Assembly: GCF_026125785.1 (NCBI RefSeq)
Contig: NZ_JAHCKL010000015.1
Span: 28,045-92,044, forward strand
Direction: 5' to 3'
DNA length: 64,000 nucleotides
Origin: Hydrogenophaga sp.
GTDB taxonomy: Bacteria; Pseudomonadota; Gammaproteobacteria; Burkholderiales; Burkholderiaceae_C
Part shown: positions 19,658 to 27,697 of the stretch, in pieces
Position numbering within the stretch: position 1 is the first letter of the stretch
How the letters are laid out: every line of letters starts with the position of its first letter
Made by a program: the position numbers and the translations under genes
Notes under the pieces: generated by a model
What the model was told of the DNA's origin: nothing
What the model saw: the letters and a program-made list of their open reading frames with translations, nothing else
Databases searched by the model: none

Positions 19658-20808
19658 GACGGTTCCGCTTCGACACCCTGTTCCTGCGCCTGTTCGTGCT
19701 GATGTGGGTGGTGCTGGTGCTCAGCCACGTCGTGGCCTACCTGGCGGCCGCCCCGGTGCGGCCGGGCGACAGCGGCCTGGCCAGCCGCCTGGACCCCACG
19801 CGCATGCCCGCCATGCCCTCGCTGCCGCCCGGGCTGCTGCCCGGCAACGGGCCGGGTGCGCGGCCGGGAACGGCGGGACCACCGCCAGGGGCGAACGGCG
19901 CGCGACCCGCGGGCGCGCCCCGTTCGCCGGGCATGCCGGCCCGCGCGCTCTGGCTCGACTACGGCTTGCGCGCGCTGTTCATTGCGCTGGGTGCATGGCT
20001 GGGCGCACGCTGGCTGGCCGCACCCATGCGCCGGCTTTCGCAGGCCGCCACCGCACTGGCGCGCGGGCTGGACCGGCGCACCCCCTTGCCCACGCTGGAC
20101 GAGGGGCGCGGCACCGTGGAGGTGCGTGCAGCGGCCCAGGCCTTCAATGGCATGGCGCGGCAACTGCAGGCGCAGTTCGACCAGCGTGGCCTGCACATGG
20201 CCGCGCTCTCGCACGACCTGCGCACACCGCTCACCCGGTTGCGCCTGCGTCTGGAGCGCCTGCCCGGGGAAGCCGCGCTGGCGGCCCAGGCCGACATCCG
20301 CGAGATGGACGAACTGATCGACGCCTCGCTGGCCGTGATGCGGGAACAGGCCAGCGCCGCCGCGCCCAGCGTGCTCGACCTCGGCGCGTTGCTGCAGTCC
20401 CTGGCCGACGACCTGCGTGAGCAGGGCCATGCGGTCGAGTACGCCGAGACACTTCCGTCGATGAGGGCGCGGGCCCATCCCGTGGCCTTGCGGCGCGTGC
20501 TGGGCAACCTGCTGGACAACGCCTGCCGGCATGGGCGCGGCGGTGTGGTGCGGCTGAGCGCGGTGCCGGCCCGGATCGAGGGGCAGGTGATTGTCCACGT
20601 CGACGACGAAGGGCCGGGCATACCACCGGAGCAACTGGAACGCGTGCTGCAGCCCTGGGTGAGCCTGCCTGGCGGCCAGGCGCTGGCGGGCAGCGGACTG
20701 GGCCTGGCCATCGCGCGCGACCTGGCCGAGCGCGAGGGTGGCCGCCTGTCGCTGGCCAACCGCCCCGGCGGCGGCCTGCGCGCCAGCCTGACACTGCCGG
20801 CGGCCTAG
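19654..20808 (+). CDS. Membrane sensor histidine kinase (EnvZ-like)
   Basis: This 384-residue kinase has two membrane helices (about residues 10-32 and 103-125). They bracket a periplasmic loop of about 70 residues that is strikingly rich in Pro and Gly and probably unstructured. A HAMP linker follows, then the H box LSHDLRTPLTR with phosphorylated His187. The N box (LGNLLDNACRHG), the G1 box (DEGPGIP) and the G2 box (GSGLGLAIARD) are all intact. It pairs with the overlapping OmpR-type gene. The low-complexity sensor loop suggests it does not bind a small ligand through a folded periplasmic domain. Confidence 0.94.
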   Translation: MRRFRFDTLFLRLFVLMWVVLVLSHVVAYLAAAPVRPGDSGLASRLDPTRMPAMPSLPPGLLPGNGPGARPGTAGPPPGANGARPAGAPRSPGMPARALWLDYGLRALFIALGAWLGARWLAAPMRRLSQAATALARGLDRRTPLPTLDEGRGTVEVRAAAQAFNGMARQLQAQFDQRGLHMAALSHDLRTPLTRLRLRLERLPGEAALAAQADIREMDELIDASLAVMREQASAAAPSVLDLGALLQSLADDLREQGHAVEYAETLPSMRARAHPVALRRVLGNLLDNACRHGRGGVVRLSAVPARIEGQVIVHVDDEGPGIPPEQLERVLQPWVSLPGGQALAGSGLGLAIARDLAEREGGRLSLANRPGGGLRASLTLPAA

Positions 20809-20927
20809 GGCCTGGCTTACGTTTTGTTTCGCCGTCGGTACAAACTGCCCATGGGGCGGTGACACCTGCTTTCCAGAATCGGGAACCTGCGGCCAGGCCA
20901 TCCGGCAAGGCGTTCCAGACCATCCCC

Positions 20928-21833
20928 ATGACCCCACATCCTTTGCTTCCAGCGGCCAGCCATGCGCATGGCCTCGGCCACGATCTCGACACGCTGGCTC
21001 GCCAGATGGCCGGACGCCGCCAATGGCTGCGCTGGCTGGCCACCGGCGCCGGCGCCTGCGCCATGCCTCTGGTGCTGGGGGCCTGCGGCGGCGCGGCCGA
21101 AGACGGGTCGGCCACTACGTCCACCGGCAGCAGTGGTTCAACGACATCCACGACCACCACCACTTCCTCCTCCGGCGGGAGTTGTTCGAGCATCCCCAGC
21201 GAAACCGCGGGGCCTTATCCGGCCGACGGCTCGCTCGCCTCCAGCCAGCGGCTCAACGCGCTCACGCTCTCGGGCATCGTGCGCAGCGACATCCGCAGCA
21301 GCGTCGGGGGTGCCAGCGGCACCGCCGCCGGTGTGCCGCTGACCCTCACGCTGCAACTGGTGAACACGGCGGCGAGCTGCGCGAACCTGCAGGGGCTGGC
21401 GGTGTATGTCTGGCACTGCACGCGCGAGGGCGGCTACTCCATGTACTCCAGCGGCATCACGGGCCAGAACTACCTGCGCGGCGTGCAGGTCAGCGACGCC
21501 AACGGCCAGGTCAGCTTCACCACCATCTTCCCGGGCTGCTACAGCGGGCGCTGGCCGCACATCCATTTCGAGGTCTACCCGAACCTGCTCAGCGCCACCG
21601 ACAGCAGCCAGGTGAGCGACTACGAACGGGTCTCCCAGCTCGCGCTGCCGGCGTCCTTCTGCAATCAGGTCTATGGCGTGGTCGCCGGGTACGAGGCCAG
21701 CGTGGCCAACTTCGCCGGCATCTCCCTGGCCAGCGACAACGTCTTCGGCAACGACGGCGCCGCCCTGCAGATGGCCACCGTCTCGGGCGACGTGGCCAGT
21801 GGCTTCACGGCCACGTTGCAGGTCGGCATCTGA
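20928..21833 (+). CDS. Secreted intradiol dioxygenase-like protein
   Basis: The 301-residue protein belongs to the intradiol ring-cleavage dioxygenase fold. It has the ETAGPYP entry motif, a Tyr-rich segment (YSMYSSG) and the WPHIHFEVYP motif, whose His211 and His213 would be iron ligands together with two tyrosines. The N-terminus has a twin-Arg segment (GRRQWLRW) and a hydrophobic stretch ending LGACGG, suggesting Tat export and perhaps lipidation. That places it outside the cytoplasm, unlike catabolic catechol dioxygenases. A Ser/Thr-rich linker of about 35 residues separates the anchor from the domain. A start at 20859 is also possible. The substrate is unknown. Confidence 0.85.
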   Translation: MTPHPLLPAASHAHGLGHDLDTLARQMAGRRQWLRWLATGAGACAMPLVLGACGGAAEDGSATTSTGSSGSTTSTTTTTSSSGGSCSSIPSETAGPYPADGSLASSQRLNALTLSGIVRSDIRSSVGGASGTAAGVPLTLTLQLVNTAASCANLQGLAVYVWHCTREGGYSMYSSGITGQNYLRGVQVSDANGQVSFTTIFPGCYSGRWPHIHFEVYPNLLSATDSSQVSDYERVSQLALPASFCNQVYGVVAGYEASVANFAGISLASDNVFGNDGAALQMATVSGDVASGFTATLQVGI

Positions 21834-21865
21834 GGCGCACCCAGCGGGACGGCCGGGCTTTGTGT

Positions 21866-22693
21866 TCAGTTGCCCTCGGCCGGCTTGGGCGGCAGGCCGG
21901 GCAATGTGGCCAGCAGGTGGTCGCAGAAGCCCCCGTCGACCAGCAGGTTGCTGCCGGTGACGTAGCCGGCCCCAGGGCCGCCCAGGTAGGCCACCGCGCG
22001 CGCGATGTCGTCGCCGGTGCCGATGCGGCCCAGGGGCACCATGGCTTTGCGCCGCGCCGCCACCTCCTCATGCCGGTAGGTCGCCTCGGTCAGGGGGGTG
22101 CGCACCATGCCCGGCGAGATGGTGTTCACGCGGATGCCGTCGGCCGCCCACTCCTGGGCCATCTGGCGGCACAGCATGAGCAGAGCCGCCTTGGACGTGG
22201 AGTACGCGCCCGAGCCGGGGTGCGGGTGCAGGCCCGCCATGGACGCGATGGCCACCACGCTGCCGCGCGCGTTCGCCAGCGCGGCATGGCTGGCCTGGGC
22301 GAGCAGCCAGGTGGCGCGGACATTGACCTGGAACAGCAGCTCCCATTGGTCCAGCGCCAGCGCCTTGAGTGGCCCGGGCCGGCCCATGCCCGCGTTGGAC
22401 ACCAGCAGGTCGAGGCGGCCTTCGCCGTGCTCCACGGCTTGTCCGGCCAGGCGTTGGCACGCCTCGGGGTCGGCCAGATCGCCATGCAGCCCCCGGACCT
22501 CGGCACCTTGCGAGCGCAGTGTGCCGACGAGTTCGTCCAGGGCCGCGCCGGGCCGCGAGGCCGCGACACTCAGGCGCACGGACTGGCCGCGCGCCTGCGC
22601 TTCGTGAAGAACCGCCAGGCAGGTGGCGCGGCCAATGCCGCCGGTGGCACCGGTCACGAGGGCATGGAAAGGGGGAGCTTCGGAAGAGGTCAT
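21866..22693 (-). CDS. SDR-family oxidoreductase
   Basis: This is a 275-residue short-chain dehydrogenase/reductase. The cofactor motif TGATGGIG is at about residues 14-21, the structural NAG lies in LVSNAGMG, and the catalytic YSTSK has Tyr and Lys in correct spacing with a Ser upstream (AIASMAG). The C-terminal GSNLLVDGG segment is also typical. It is the last gene of the minus-strand operon beginning at 26806, 57 bp after the flavin monooxygenase. Classical SDRs interconvert alcohols and ketones with NAD(P)H. The substrate is unknown but is probably shared with the neighbouring monooxygenase. Confidence 0.93.
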   Translation of the reverse strand: MTSSEAPPFHALVTGATGGIGRATCLAVLHEAQARGQSVRLSVAASRPGAALDELVGTLRSQGAEVRGLHGDLADPEACQRLAGQAVEHGEGRLDLLVSNAGMGRPGPLKALALDQWELLFQVNVRATWLLAQASHAALANARGSVVAIASMAGLHPHPGSGAYSTSKAALLMLCRQMAQEWAADGIRVNTISPGMVRTPLTEATYRHEEVAARRKAMVPLGRIGTGDDIARAVAYLGGPGAGYVTGSNLLVDGGFCDHLLATLPGLPPKPAEGN

Positions 22694-22750
22694 GGGTGTC
22701 CAGCAGGGAAATCAGAGAGAGCAAAGGGAACGGCACGGGCCGTGGTGGCA

Positions 22751-24061
22751 TCAGGGGGCCAGCGGCCCCGCAGGCGTCCATTCGTCACCCAGGATCTCGG
22801 GTTCCGCGTACGCCTGGATGTTGGCGAAGTGGTGGGGCAGATCTTCCCGGTAGAGCTCGCTGGTCAAACCCTCCGCCAACCGCCGGGCCACCAGGCTGAT
22901 GCCGGGGATGTCGCCCGAGGCACCACCATGGGTGAGCACGGCGGGGAAGCAGAAGCAGTGCACGCGCTCCAGGCCTGGCAGCGAGCCTGGCGTCTTCTCC
23001 AGGAACTCGAACTGGGGACCGACGTAGGGCATGCTGGCCAGGGAAGGATCGGCCTCGCCGGCCGGCGGGGCGTAGCGGTCGGCCCAGGTCAGCACATGGG
23101 GCGCCAGGTGGGCGAACTCCTCGCGGTGGGTCCAGTCGACCTGGAAGCCGGTGGCGAAGATCAGGAAGTCCAGCTCGAAGCGGCCCTTGGTGGTTTCCAC
23201 CGACAGCCCATTGCCGCTGGGGGTCGCGTCGTGGATGGCGCACGAAAAATGGAAGCGCGCATTCGGGTGCCGCGAGACCCGCAGGGTGCTGCCGCGCGGT
23301 GGCGGGATCTGCACCTTGTTGATGTACTGGCGGATGCGCCATTTCCATTCGTCGGGCAGCGTCAGGTGGCCATGCATCAGGCCCGGCGTACCGGCGCCCT
23401 TGGCCTTGTTGATGCGGGGAAAGTCCGGCCGGCGTATGAGCAGTTCCACCTGGGCCGCGCCGGCCTCCAGAGCGGTGGCCGCACTGTCCATGGCCGACGC
23501 GCTGGCGCCGATGACGCCCACGCGCTTGCCCTGGAGTTCGGCGTAGTCCATGGTGTCGGACGAGTGCGCCCAGAGGTGGCGGGGCAGATGGGCGGCGAAG
23601 GCGGGTAGCTGAGGGCCGCCCAGTCCGGCGTAGCCTGTGGCCAGGACGACATGGCGCGCGCGCAGCGACTGCGTGCCAGCGGGTGACTGGAAGGCCAGTC
23701 GCACGAAGCCGTCGGCCCGTGGTTCGATGGCGGTCATGCGGTGCTGGTTGCGCACGTCCACCTGCATCACGCGGCGGTACCAGCGCAGGTAGTCCATCCA
23801 CTGCAGCCGTGGGATCTTGTCCAGCGCCTGCCAGCGCGGCAGGCCGAACTGGGCCTCGTACCAGGCGCGGAAGGTCAGGGCTGGCAGGCCCAGCGCCGGC
23901 CCGGTCAGTTCCTTGGGCGAGCGCAGCGTCTCCATGCGCGCGGTGGTGGCCCAGGGCCCTTCGAAGCCTTCGGGTGCCTGGTCGAAGACGCGCACGTCCA
24001 CGCCCAGGTTCTTCAGCGAGGCCGCCGCCGCCAGGCCGGCCTGGCCGGCAGGCCCAGCCAT
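22751..24061 (-). pseudogene. Flavin-containing monooxygenase, 5' end frameshifted by deletion
   Basis: The 436-codon frame encodes most of an FAD/NAD(P)H-dependent flavin monooxygenase. It has the second nucleotide-binding motif VGVIGASASAMDSA near residue 185, an ATGYAGLGG segment and a family-like C-terminus. Its N-terminus is broken. The frame starts MAGPAGQAGLAAAASL, which lacks the first beta strand before the FAD-binding GxGxxG. An upstream frame from 24192 encodes the usual N-terminal extension of such proteins (ending DLEWLGLPARP) and runs out of frame into this point. The two ATGs are 131 bp apart, which is not a multiple of three. A short deletion between GCCGGCC direct repeats at 24031-24050 would explain it. 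The protein may be dead, or may start internally with a damaged FAD site. An assembly error is the alternative. Confidence 0.65.
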
Positions 24062-24192
24062 TCCAGGTCCTGCCGCAGGCGGGCTTCCAGCGCGTGCAGG
24101 CCGATGGCGTGCTCCGCCGCCGCTGCGGCGGGCACGTCGGCGCGAGCCAGCGCGCCGTTGTCGAGAGGGGAGGTCGTGTGTGCGGAAGACAT
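24013..24192 (-). pseudogene. N-terminal fragment of the frameshifted flavin monooxygenase
   Basis: This 59-codon frame starts at 24192, 23 bp after the gcvH-like stop, and reads MSSAHTTSPLDNG and then a charged helix (HALEARLRQDLEWLGLPARP). That resembles the short helical extension found before the Rossmann domain in one branch of bacterial flavin monooxygenases. After the helix the frame passes through the deletion site and stops at 24013, while the neighbouring frame continues into the monooxygenase. I read it as the severed 5' end of that gene rather than an independent small protein. Confidence 0.55.
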
Positions 24193-24214
24193 GCGGGTGG
24201 TCCGGCGGAGGGCG

Positions 24215-24589
24215 TCAGGCGCCGATGAAGGCCTGGTACTGGGCCTCGTCCATCAGGCCGCCCAGCTGGCCTTCGTCGGCTGGGCGCACCTTGAGCAGCC
24301 AGCCCTCGCCCAGCGGGTCGGTGTTGAGCAGGCCGGGCTCCGAGACCACCGCCTCGTTCACTTCGAGGATCTCGCCATCGACCGGCATGTGGACGTCGGC
24401 GGCGGTCTTGGTCGACTCCACCACGCCAGCCGCGTCACCCTGGCCGAAGCGGCTGCCGGCCTCGGGCAGTTCCGTGCTGACGATGTCGCCCAGGGTCTCC
24501 TGGGCATGGGCGGTGATGCCCACCGTGGCGACACCGTCCTGCAGGCTGATCCAGACGTGTTCGTTCGAGAATTTCTTCATGGTGTTCAT
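24215..24589 (-). CDS. GcvH-like lipoyl-carrier protein
   Basis: This is a 124-residue glycine-cleavage H protein homologue. The lipoyl attachment lysine is Lys61 in VVESTKTAAD, followed by the HMPVDGEILEVNEAV segment characteristic of the family. Its length is normal for GcvH. A start at 24589 gives an ATGA overlap with the upstream binding-protein gene; 24580 is a possible alternative. No gcvT or gcvP lies nearby. The neighbours are a Bug-type binding protein, a flavin monooxygenase and an SDR, so a role other than in the canonical glycine cleavage complex is plausible, such as a dedicated lipoyl shuttle or a redundant copy. The fold and lipoylation site are certain; the pathway is not. Confidence 0.9.
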   Translation of the reverse strand: MNTMKKFSNEHVWISLQDGVATVGITAHAQETLGDIVSTELPEAGSRFGQGDAAGVVESTKTAADVHMPVDGEILEVNEAVVSEPGLLNTDPLGEGWLLKVRPADEGQLGGLMDEAQYQAFIGA

Positions 24590-25548
24590 TCGATCTTCAG
24601 GTTGGCCTTGCGGATGGTCTGTTCCCAGCGTGCCGCGTCTTCCTTGATGACCCGGTCGAACTCGGCCGGCCCCGCGCAGGCCACGATCTCCTTGAACTGG
24701 CGCGTGGTCTCCGGGTCCTTGCAGGTCGCCAGGATCTGTTGCGTGAGCTTCTCCGCCACCGCCGGCGGCAGCTTGGCCGGTGCCATCAGGCCGGTCCACA
24801 CCGGCACCTCCAGGCCCTTGATGCCGGTGGCCTCGGCCATGGTCGGCGCGCCGTTGGCGCTGGGCAGCCGCTGGGAGGAGAAGGTGGCCAGGATGCGCAC
24901 CTGCCCGGCCTGCACCTGCGACTCCAGCGAGGTCGAGCTGGTGATGATCAGGGGCACCTGGCCACCCAGCAGGTCGCGGATGGAGCCGATGCCCTGGTAG
25001 GGGACGAAAGTGAACTTGACGCCGGCCGCCTGCGCGAAGAGTTCGCCCACCAGGTGGCTGATGGCGCCCACGCCGGTGGTCGCCACCGTGAGGCCGCCAG
25101 GGCTGACCTTGGCGGTCTGCAGCACGTCGGCCACGGTCTTGAAGGGGCTGTCGGCGCGCACCGCCAGCGACATCGGCATGTCCGCGATCATGGCCAGCGG
25201 CGTGAAGGCGGTCTTCGCGTCGTAGGGCATGCTGGTGCGCAGGTAGGGCGCGATGGTCAGCGCCGCGCCGGTGGTGAGAAAGAGGGTCTTGCCATCGGCC
25301 GCTGCGCGCGCCACGAAGGTGGCGGCCAGCGTGCCCGCGGCGCCGGGTTTGTTCTCCACCACCACCGGGTTGCCCAGCGAGTCTGCCAGCCTGAGCGCGT
25401 AGAACCGGGCCATGGCATCGAGCTGGCCACCGGCCTGGAACGGAACAACCAGGCTGACCGGGCGCGTGTCCGCGCTTTGCGCGTGCGCGGTCGCGAGGTT
25501 CAGCGCAGCCAGCAGCGCGGCCAGGAATCGGAAGGGCAGACGTTTCAT
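24586..25548 (-). CDS. Bug/TTT-family extracytoplasmic solute-binding protein
   Basis: The 320-residue periplasmic protein belongs to the tripartite tricarboxylate transporter receptor (Bug, TctC-like) family so abundant in Burkholderiales. It has a signal peptide ending AHAQS near residue 23, then PVSLVVPFQAGG, VVVENKPGAAG and the typical WTGLMAPAKLPPAVAEKL stretch. A start at 25548 is chosen because GGAG lies six bases upstream; an ATG four codons earlier is less well placed. No TctA/TctB membrane genes accompany it, which is normal for this expanded family. It presumably captures the substrate of this operon, a carboxylate or amino-acid derivative. It overlaps the GcvH-like gene by 4 bp. 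Confidence 0.92.
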   Translation of the reverse strand: MKRLPFRFLAALLAALNLATAHAQSADTRPVSLVVPFQAGGQLDAMARFYALRLADSLGNPVVVENKPGAAGTLAATFVARAAADGKTLFLTTGAALTIAPYLRTSMPYDAKTAFTPLAMIADMPMSLAVRADSPFKTVADVLQTAKVSPGGLTVATTGVGAISHLVGELFAQAAGVKFTFVPYQGIGSIRDLLGGQVPLIITSSTSLESQVQAGQVRILATFSSQRLPSANGAPTMAEATGIKGLEVPVWTGLMAPAKLPPAVAEKLTQQILATCKDPETTRQFKEIVACAGPAEFDRVIKEDAARWEQTIRKANLKIE

Positions 25549-25600
25549 CGGAAGCTCCATCAGGGTTGAGAATCGTGGTGGGAGGCCCCGCTGGGAGACC

Positions 25601-26806
25601 TCAGGACAGGGCCAGCCGAGCGGCGCTCAGTGCCTGCGAAAAATCGTCGATCAGGTCCTGGATGTTTTCCAGGCCCGCGTGGATGCGGATCAGCGGCCCC
25701 TCCAGCGCGGGCTGGCTGACCGAGCGCGTGGGCGTGCCCACCGGCAGCGCCAGGCTTTCGTAGCCGCCCCAGGACAGGCCGATGCCAAAGAGCTGCAGGC
25801 GAGAGAACAGCGTGGAGAGCTGCGCCTGGCCAACCGGCTGCAGCTCGATGGCGAACAGGCCGCTGGCACCCAGGAAGTCGCGCCGCCAGAGCCGGTGGCC
25901 GGGATCGTCCGGCAAGGCCGGATGCAGCACGCGCCGCACCAGCGGATGGGCGCGCAGGGCTTGGGCCAACGCGATGCCATTGCTCTCATGCTGGCGCAGG
26001 CGCACGCCCAGGCTGCGAATGCCCCGCAGCGCCAGGAAGATGTCGTCGGGGCCGGCGGTCTGCCCCAGGTCGTGCGCGCCCTCGCGCAGGCGGTCCCAGG
26101 CGCGGGCATTGGCCGTGGCCACGCCCAGCAGGGCGTCCGAATGGCCGATCAGGTACTTGGTCGCGGACTGGATCGAAATGTCCACGCCGTGTTCGAACGG
26201 CTTGAAGAAGAGCGGCGTGGCCCAGGTGTTGTCCATGATCACCAGCGCGCCCACGGTGCGCGCCTGCTCCGCGATGGCGCCGATGTCCTGGATCTCGAAC
26301 GTGAGCGAGCCCGGCGACTCGACGAAGACGAGCCGCGTGTTGCGGCGCAGGCGGCTGCGCAGGCCGGTGGTCTCGTGCGGACCGTAGAACTCCACCTCCA
26401 CCCCCAGGCGCGACAGCACATGGGTGGCGAAATGCCGCGTCGGGCCGTACACGCTGTCGGTGATCAGCACGTGGTCCCCTGAACGCACGACGGCGAGCAG
26501 TGCGTGCGCGCACGCCGCCAGGCCCGAAGGGAAGACCAGCGAGGCGTGGCCCCCTTCCAGCCGGGCCACGGAGCTTTCCAGGGCGCGCGTGGTGGCGGTG
26601 CCGAAACGGCCATAGCTGGCGTACGGGTTGTTGGGCAGCTTGCGCGCTTCCCACTCCTCCAGGGAGCTGGCGAGGATGGTCGAACCGCGGCACACCGGCG
26701 TGTTGACCAGTCCGTCGAAAGCCTGGGGATTGCGACCGGCCTGTATGGCCATGGTCTCGGTGCGCCAGTCTGTGCCTGCTGGCGTTGGGTGGGCGAATTC
26801 AGTCAT
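25601..26806 (-). CDS. PLP-dependent trans-sulfuration-family lyase (cystathionine beta-lyase-like)
   Basis: The 401-residue protein belongs to the Cys/Met metabolism PLP enzyme family. The cofactor lysine is Lys217 in SATKYLIGHSD, the phosphate-binding loop is in PSGLAACAHAL, and VIMDNTWATPLF carries the cofactor-contacting Asp. The NTWATP variant and overall pattern look closest to MetC-type cystathionine beta-lyases, which cleave C-S bonds to give homocysteine or thiols, pyruvate and ammonia. Relatives acting on other sulfur amino acids cannot be excluded. It is the first gene of the minus-strand operon and is divergent from an Lrp-type regulator 105 bp away, which suggests amino-acid-responsive control. 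Confidence 0.9.
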   Translation of the reverse strand: MTEFAHPTPAGTDWRTETMAIQAGRNPQAFDGLVNTPVCRGSTILASSLEEWEARKLPNNPYASYGRFGTATTRALESSVARLEGGHASLVFPSGLAACAHALLAVVRSGDHVLITDSVYGPTRHFATHVLSRLGVEVEFYGPHETTGLRSRLRRNTRLVFVESPGSLTFEIQDIGAIAEQARTVGALVIMDNTWATPLFFKPFEHGVDISIQSATKYLIGHSDALLGVATANARAWDRLREGAHDLGQTAGPDDIFLALRGIRSLGVRLRQHESNGIALAQALRAHPLVRRVLHPALPDDPGHRLWRRDFLGASGLFAIELQPVGQAQLSTLFSRLQLFGIGLSWGGYESLALPVGTPTRSVSQPALEGPLIRIHAGLENIQDLIDDFSQALSAARLALS

Positions 26807-26911
26807 GCAGCGACTGTAGGTGCGCAGCGCAGGGAGATTGTTCTGAAATCAACCACGTTCGGCTAAATTCTGAGCACCGCATGCTAAGCATCGGTGAAAA
26901 AAGGAATGCTC

Positions 26912-27385
26912 ATGCGTCAGATCGACAATGTAGACAAAAAGATTCTGGATTCGCTGCAGGACGACTGCACCGTGCCCGTGGCCGAACTCGCCGCCAACGT
27001 CGGCCTGACGGCAACCCCGTGCTGGCGCCGCGTGCAGCGCCTGGAGGAAGACGGCGTGATCCGCAAGAGGGTGGCGCTGCTGGACCCGGGCAAGGTCAAC
27101 GTCGGCGTGACGGTGTTCGTGACCATCCGCACCAGCCACCACGACATGAAGTGGCTGCGCTCGTTCACGGCGCTGGTGACGGCGATTCCCGAGGTGGTCG
27201 AGTTCTACCGCATGTCCGGGCAGGCCGACTACCTGCTGCGCATCGTGGTGCCCGACATTGCCGCCTACGACCGGGTCTACAAGCAGCTCATCAACGGCAC
27301 CGACCTGTCGGACGTCACGTCCAGCTTCGCGATGGAGCAGATCAAGTACACCACGCGGCTGCCGCTGCACCACGCGGTGGCCTGA
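26912..27385 (+). CDS. Lrp/AsnC-family transcriptional regulator
   Basis: This is a 157-residue regulator. The N-terminal winged helix (DKKILDSLQDD, AELAANVGLTATPCWRRVQRLEEDGVI) is followed by the RAM/AsnC ligand-binding domain with the GQADYLLRIVVPD segment. A start at 26912 is preferred because AAGGA lies seven bases upstream; GTG at 26894 would add six residues. It is divergent from the PLP-enzyme operon, so that operon is its most likely target, with an amino acid as effector. The protein falls within the usual 150-165 residue range and no domain is missing. Confidence 0.94.
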   Translation: MRQIDNVDKKILDSLQDDCTVPVAELAANVGLTATPCWRRVQRLEEDGVIRKRVALLDPGKVNVGVTVFVTIRTSHHDMKWLRSFTALVTAIPEVVEFYRMSGQADYLLRIVVPDIAAYDRVYKQLINGTDLSDVTSSFAMEQIKYTTRLPLHHAVA

Positions 27386-27396
27386 GGCTGGCCGGT

Positions 27397-27693
27397 TCAG
27401 CGCAGGCCGCCCACGTACGGCGCGGTGGCGGCCTGCAGCGACGCGGCCGCCGCCTGCAGCAGCGGCTTGCGCTCGGGCAGGCCCATCTGCGCGATGCCCG
27501 CTTCCAGCTTGTCGGCCCAGGGCAGCAGTTCGGCGTGGCCGTCCTGCGTGGCCTTCTCGCGGGCGAAGCGCACGATCTCGCGCGCGTAGTCGGCGTTGGT
27601 CGCCATCCACTCGGTGTCGGTCACGCGGCCGGTCTTGCGCCGCAGCAGCACATGCAGGTGGGCGGCGATGGCGAACAGGTCGCTGCTGCTCAT
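27397..27693 (-). CDS. Small conserved-looking protein of unknown function downstream of amt
   Basis: The 98-residue, mostly helical soluble protein begins MSSSDLFAIAAHLHVLLRRK. I recognise no family. Its start is 4 bp after the stop of the ammonium transporter, so the two are co-transcribed and probably coupled. The PII gene glnK, the common partner of amt, is not here, and this protein is too different from PII to be one: it has no T-loop and no ATP-binding motifs. Codon use and GC match the neighbours. It could be a small cytoplasmic partner of the transporter or a chance operon member. Confidence 0.75.
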   Translation of the reverse strand: MSSSDLFAIAAHLHVLLRRKTGRVTDTEWMATNADYAREIVRFAREKATQDGHAELLPWADKLEAGIAQMGLPERKPLLQAAAASLQAATAPYVGGLR

Positions 27694-27697
27694 GGTC

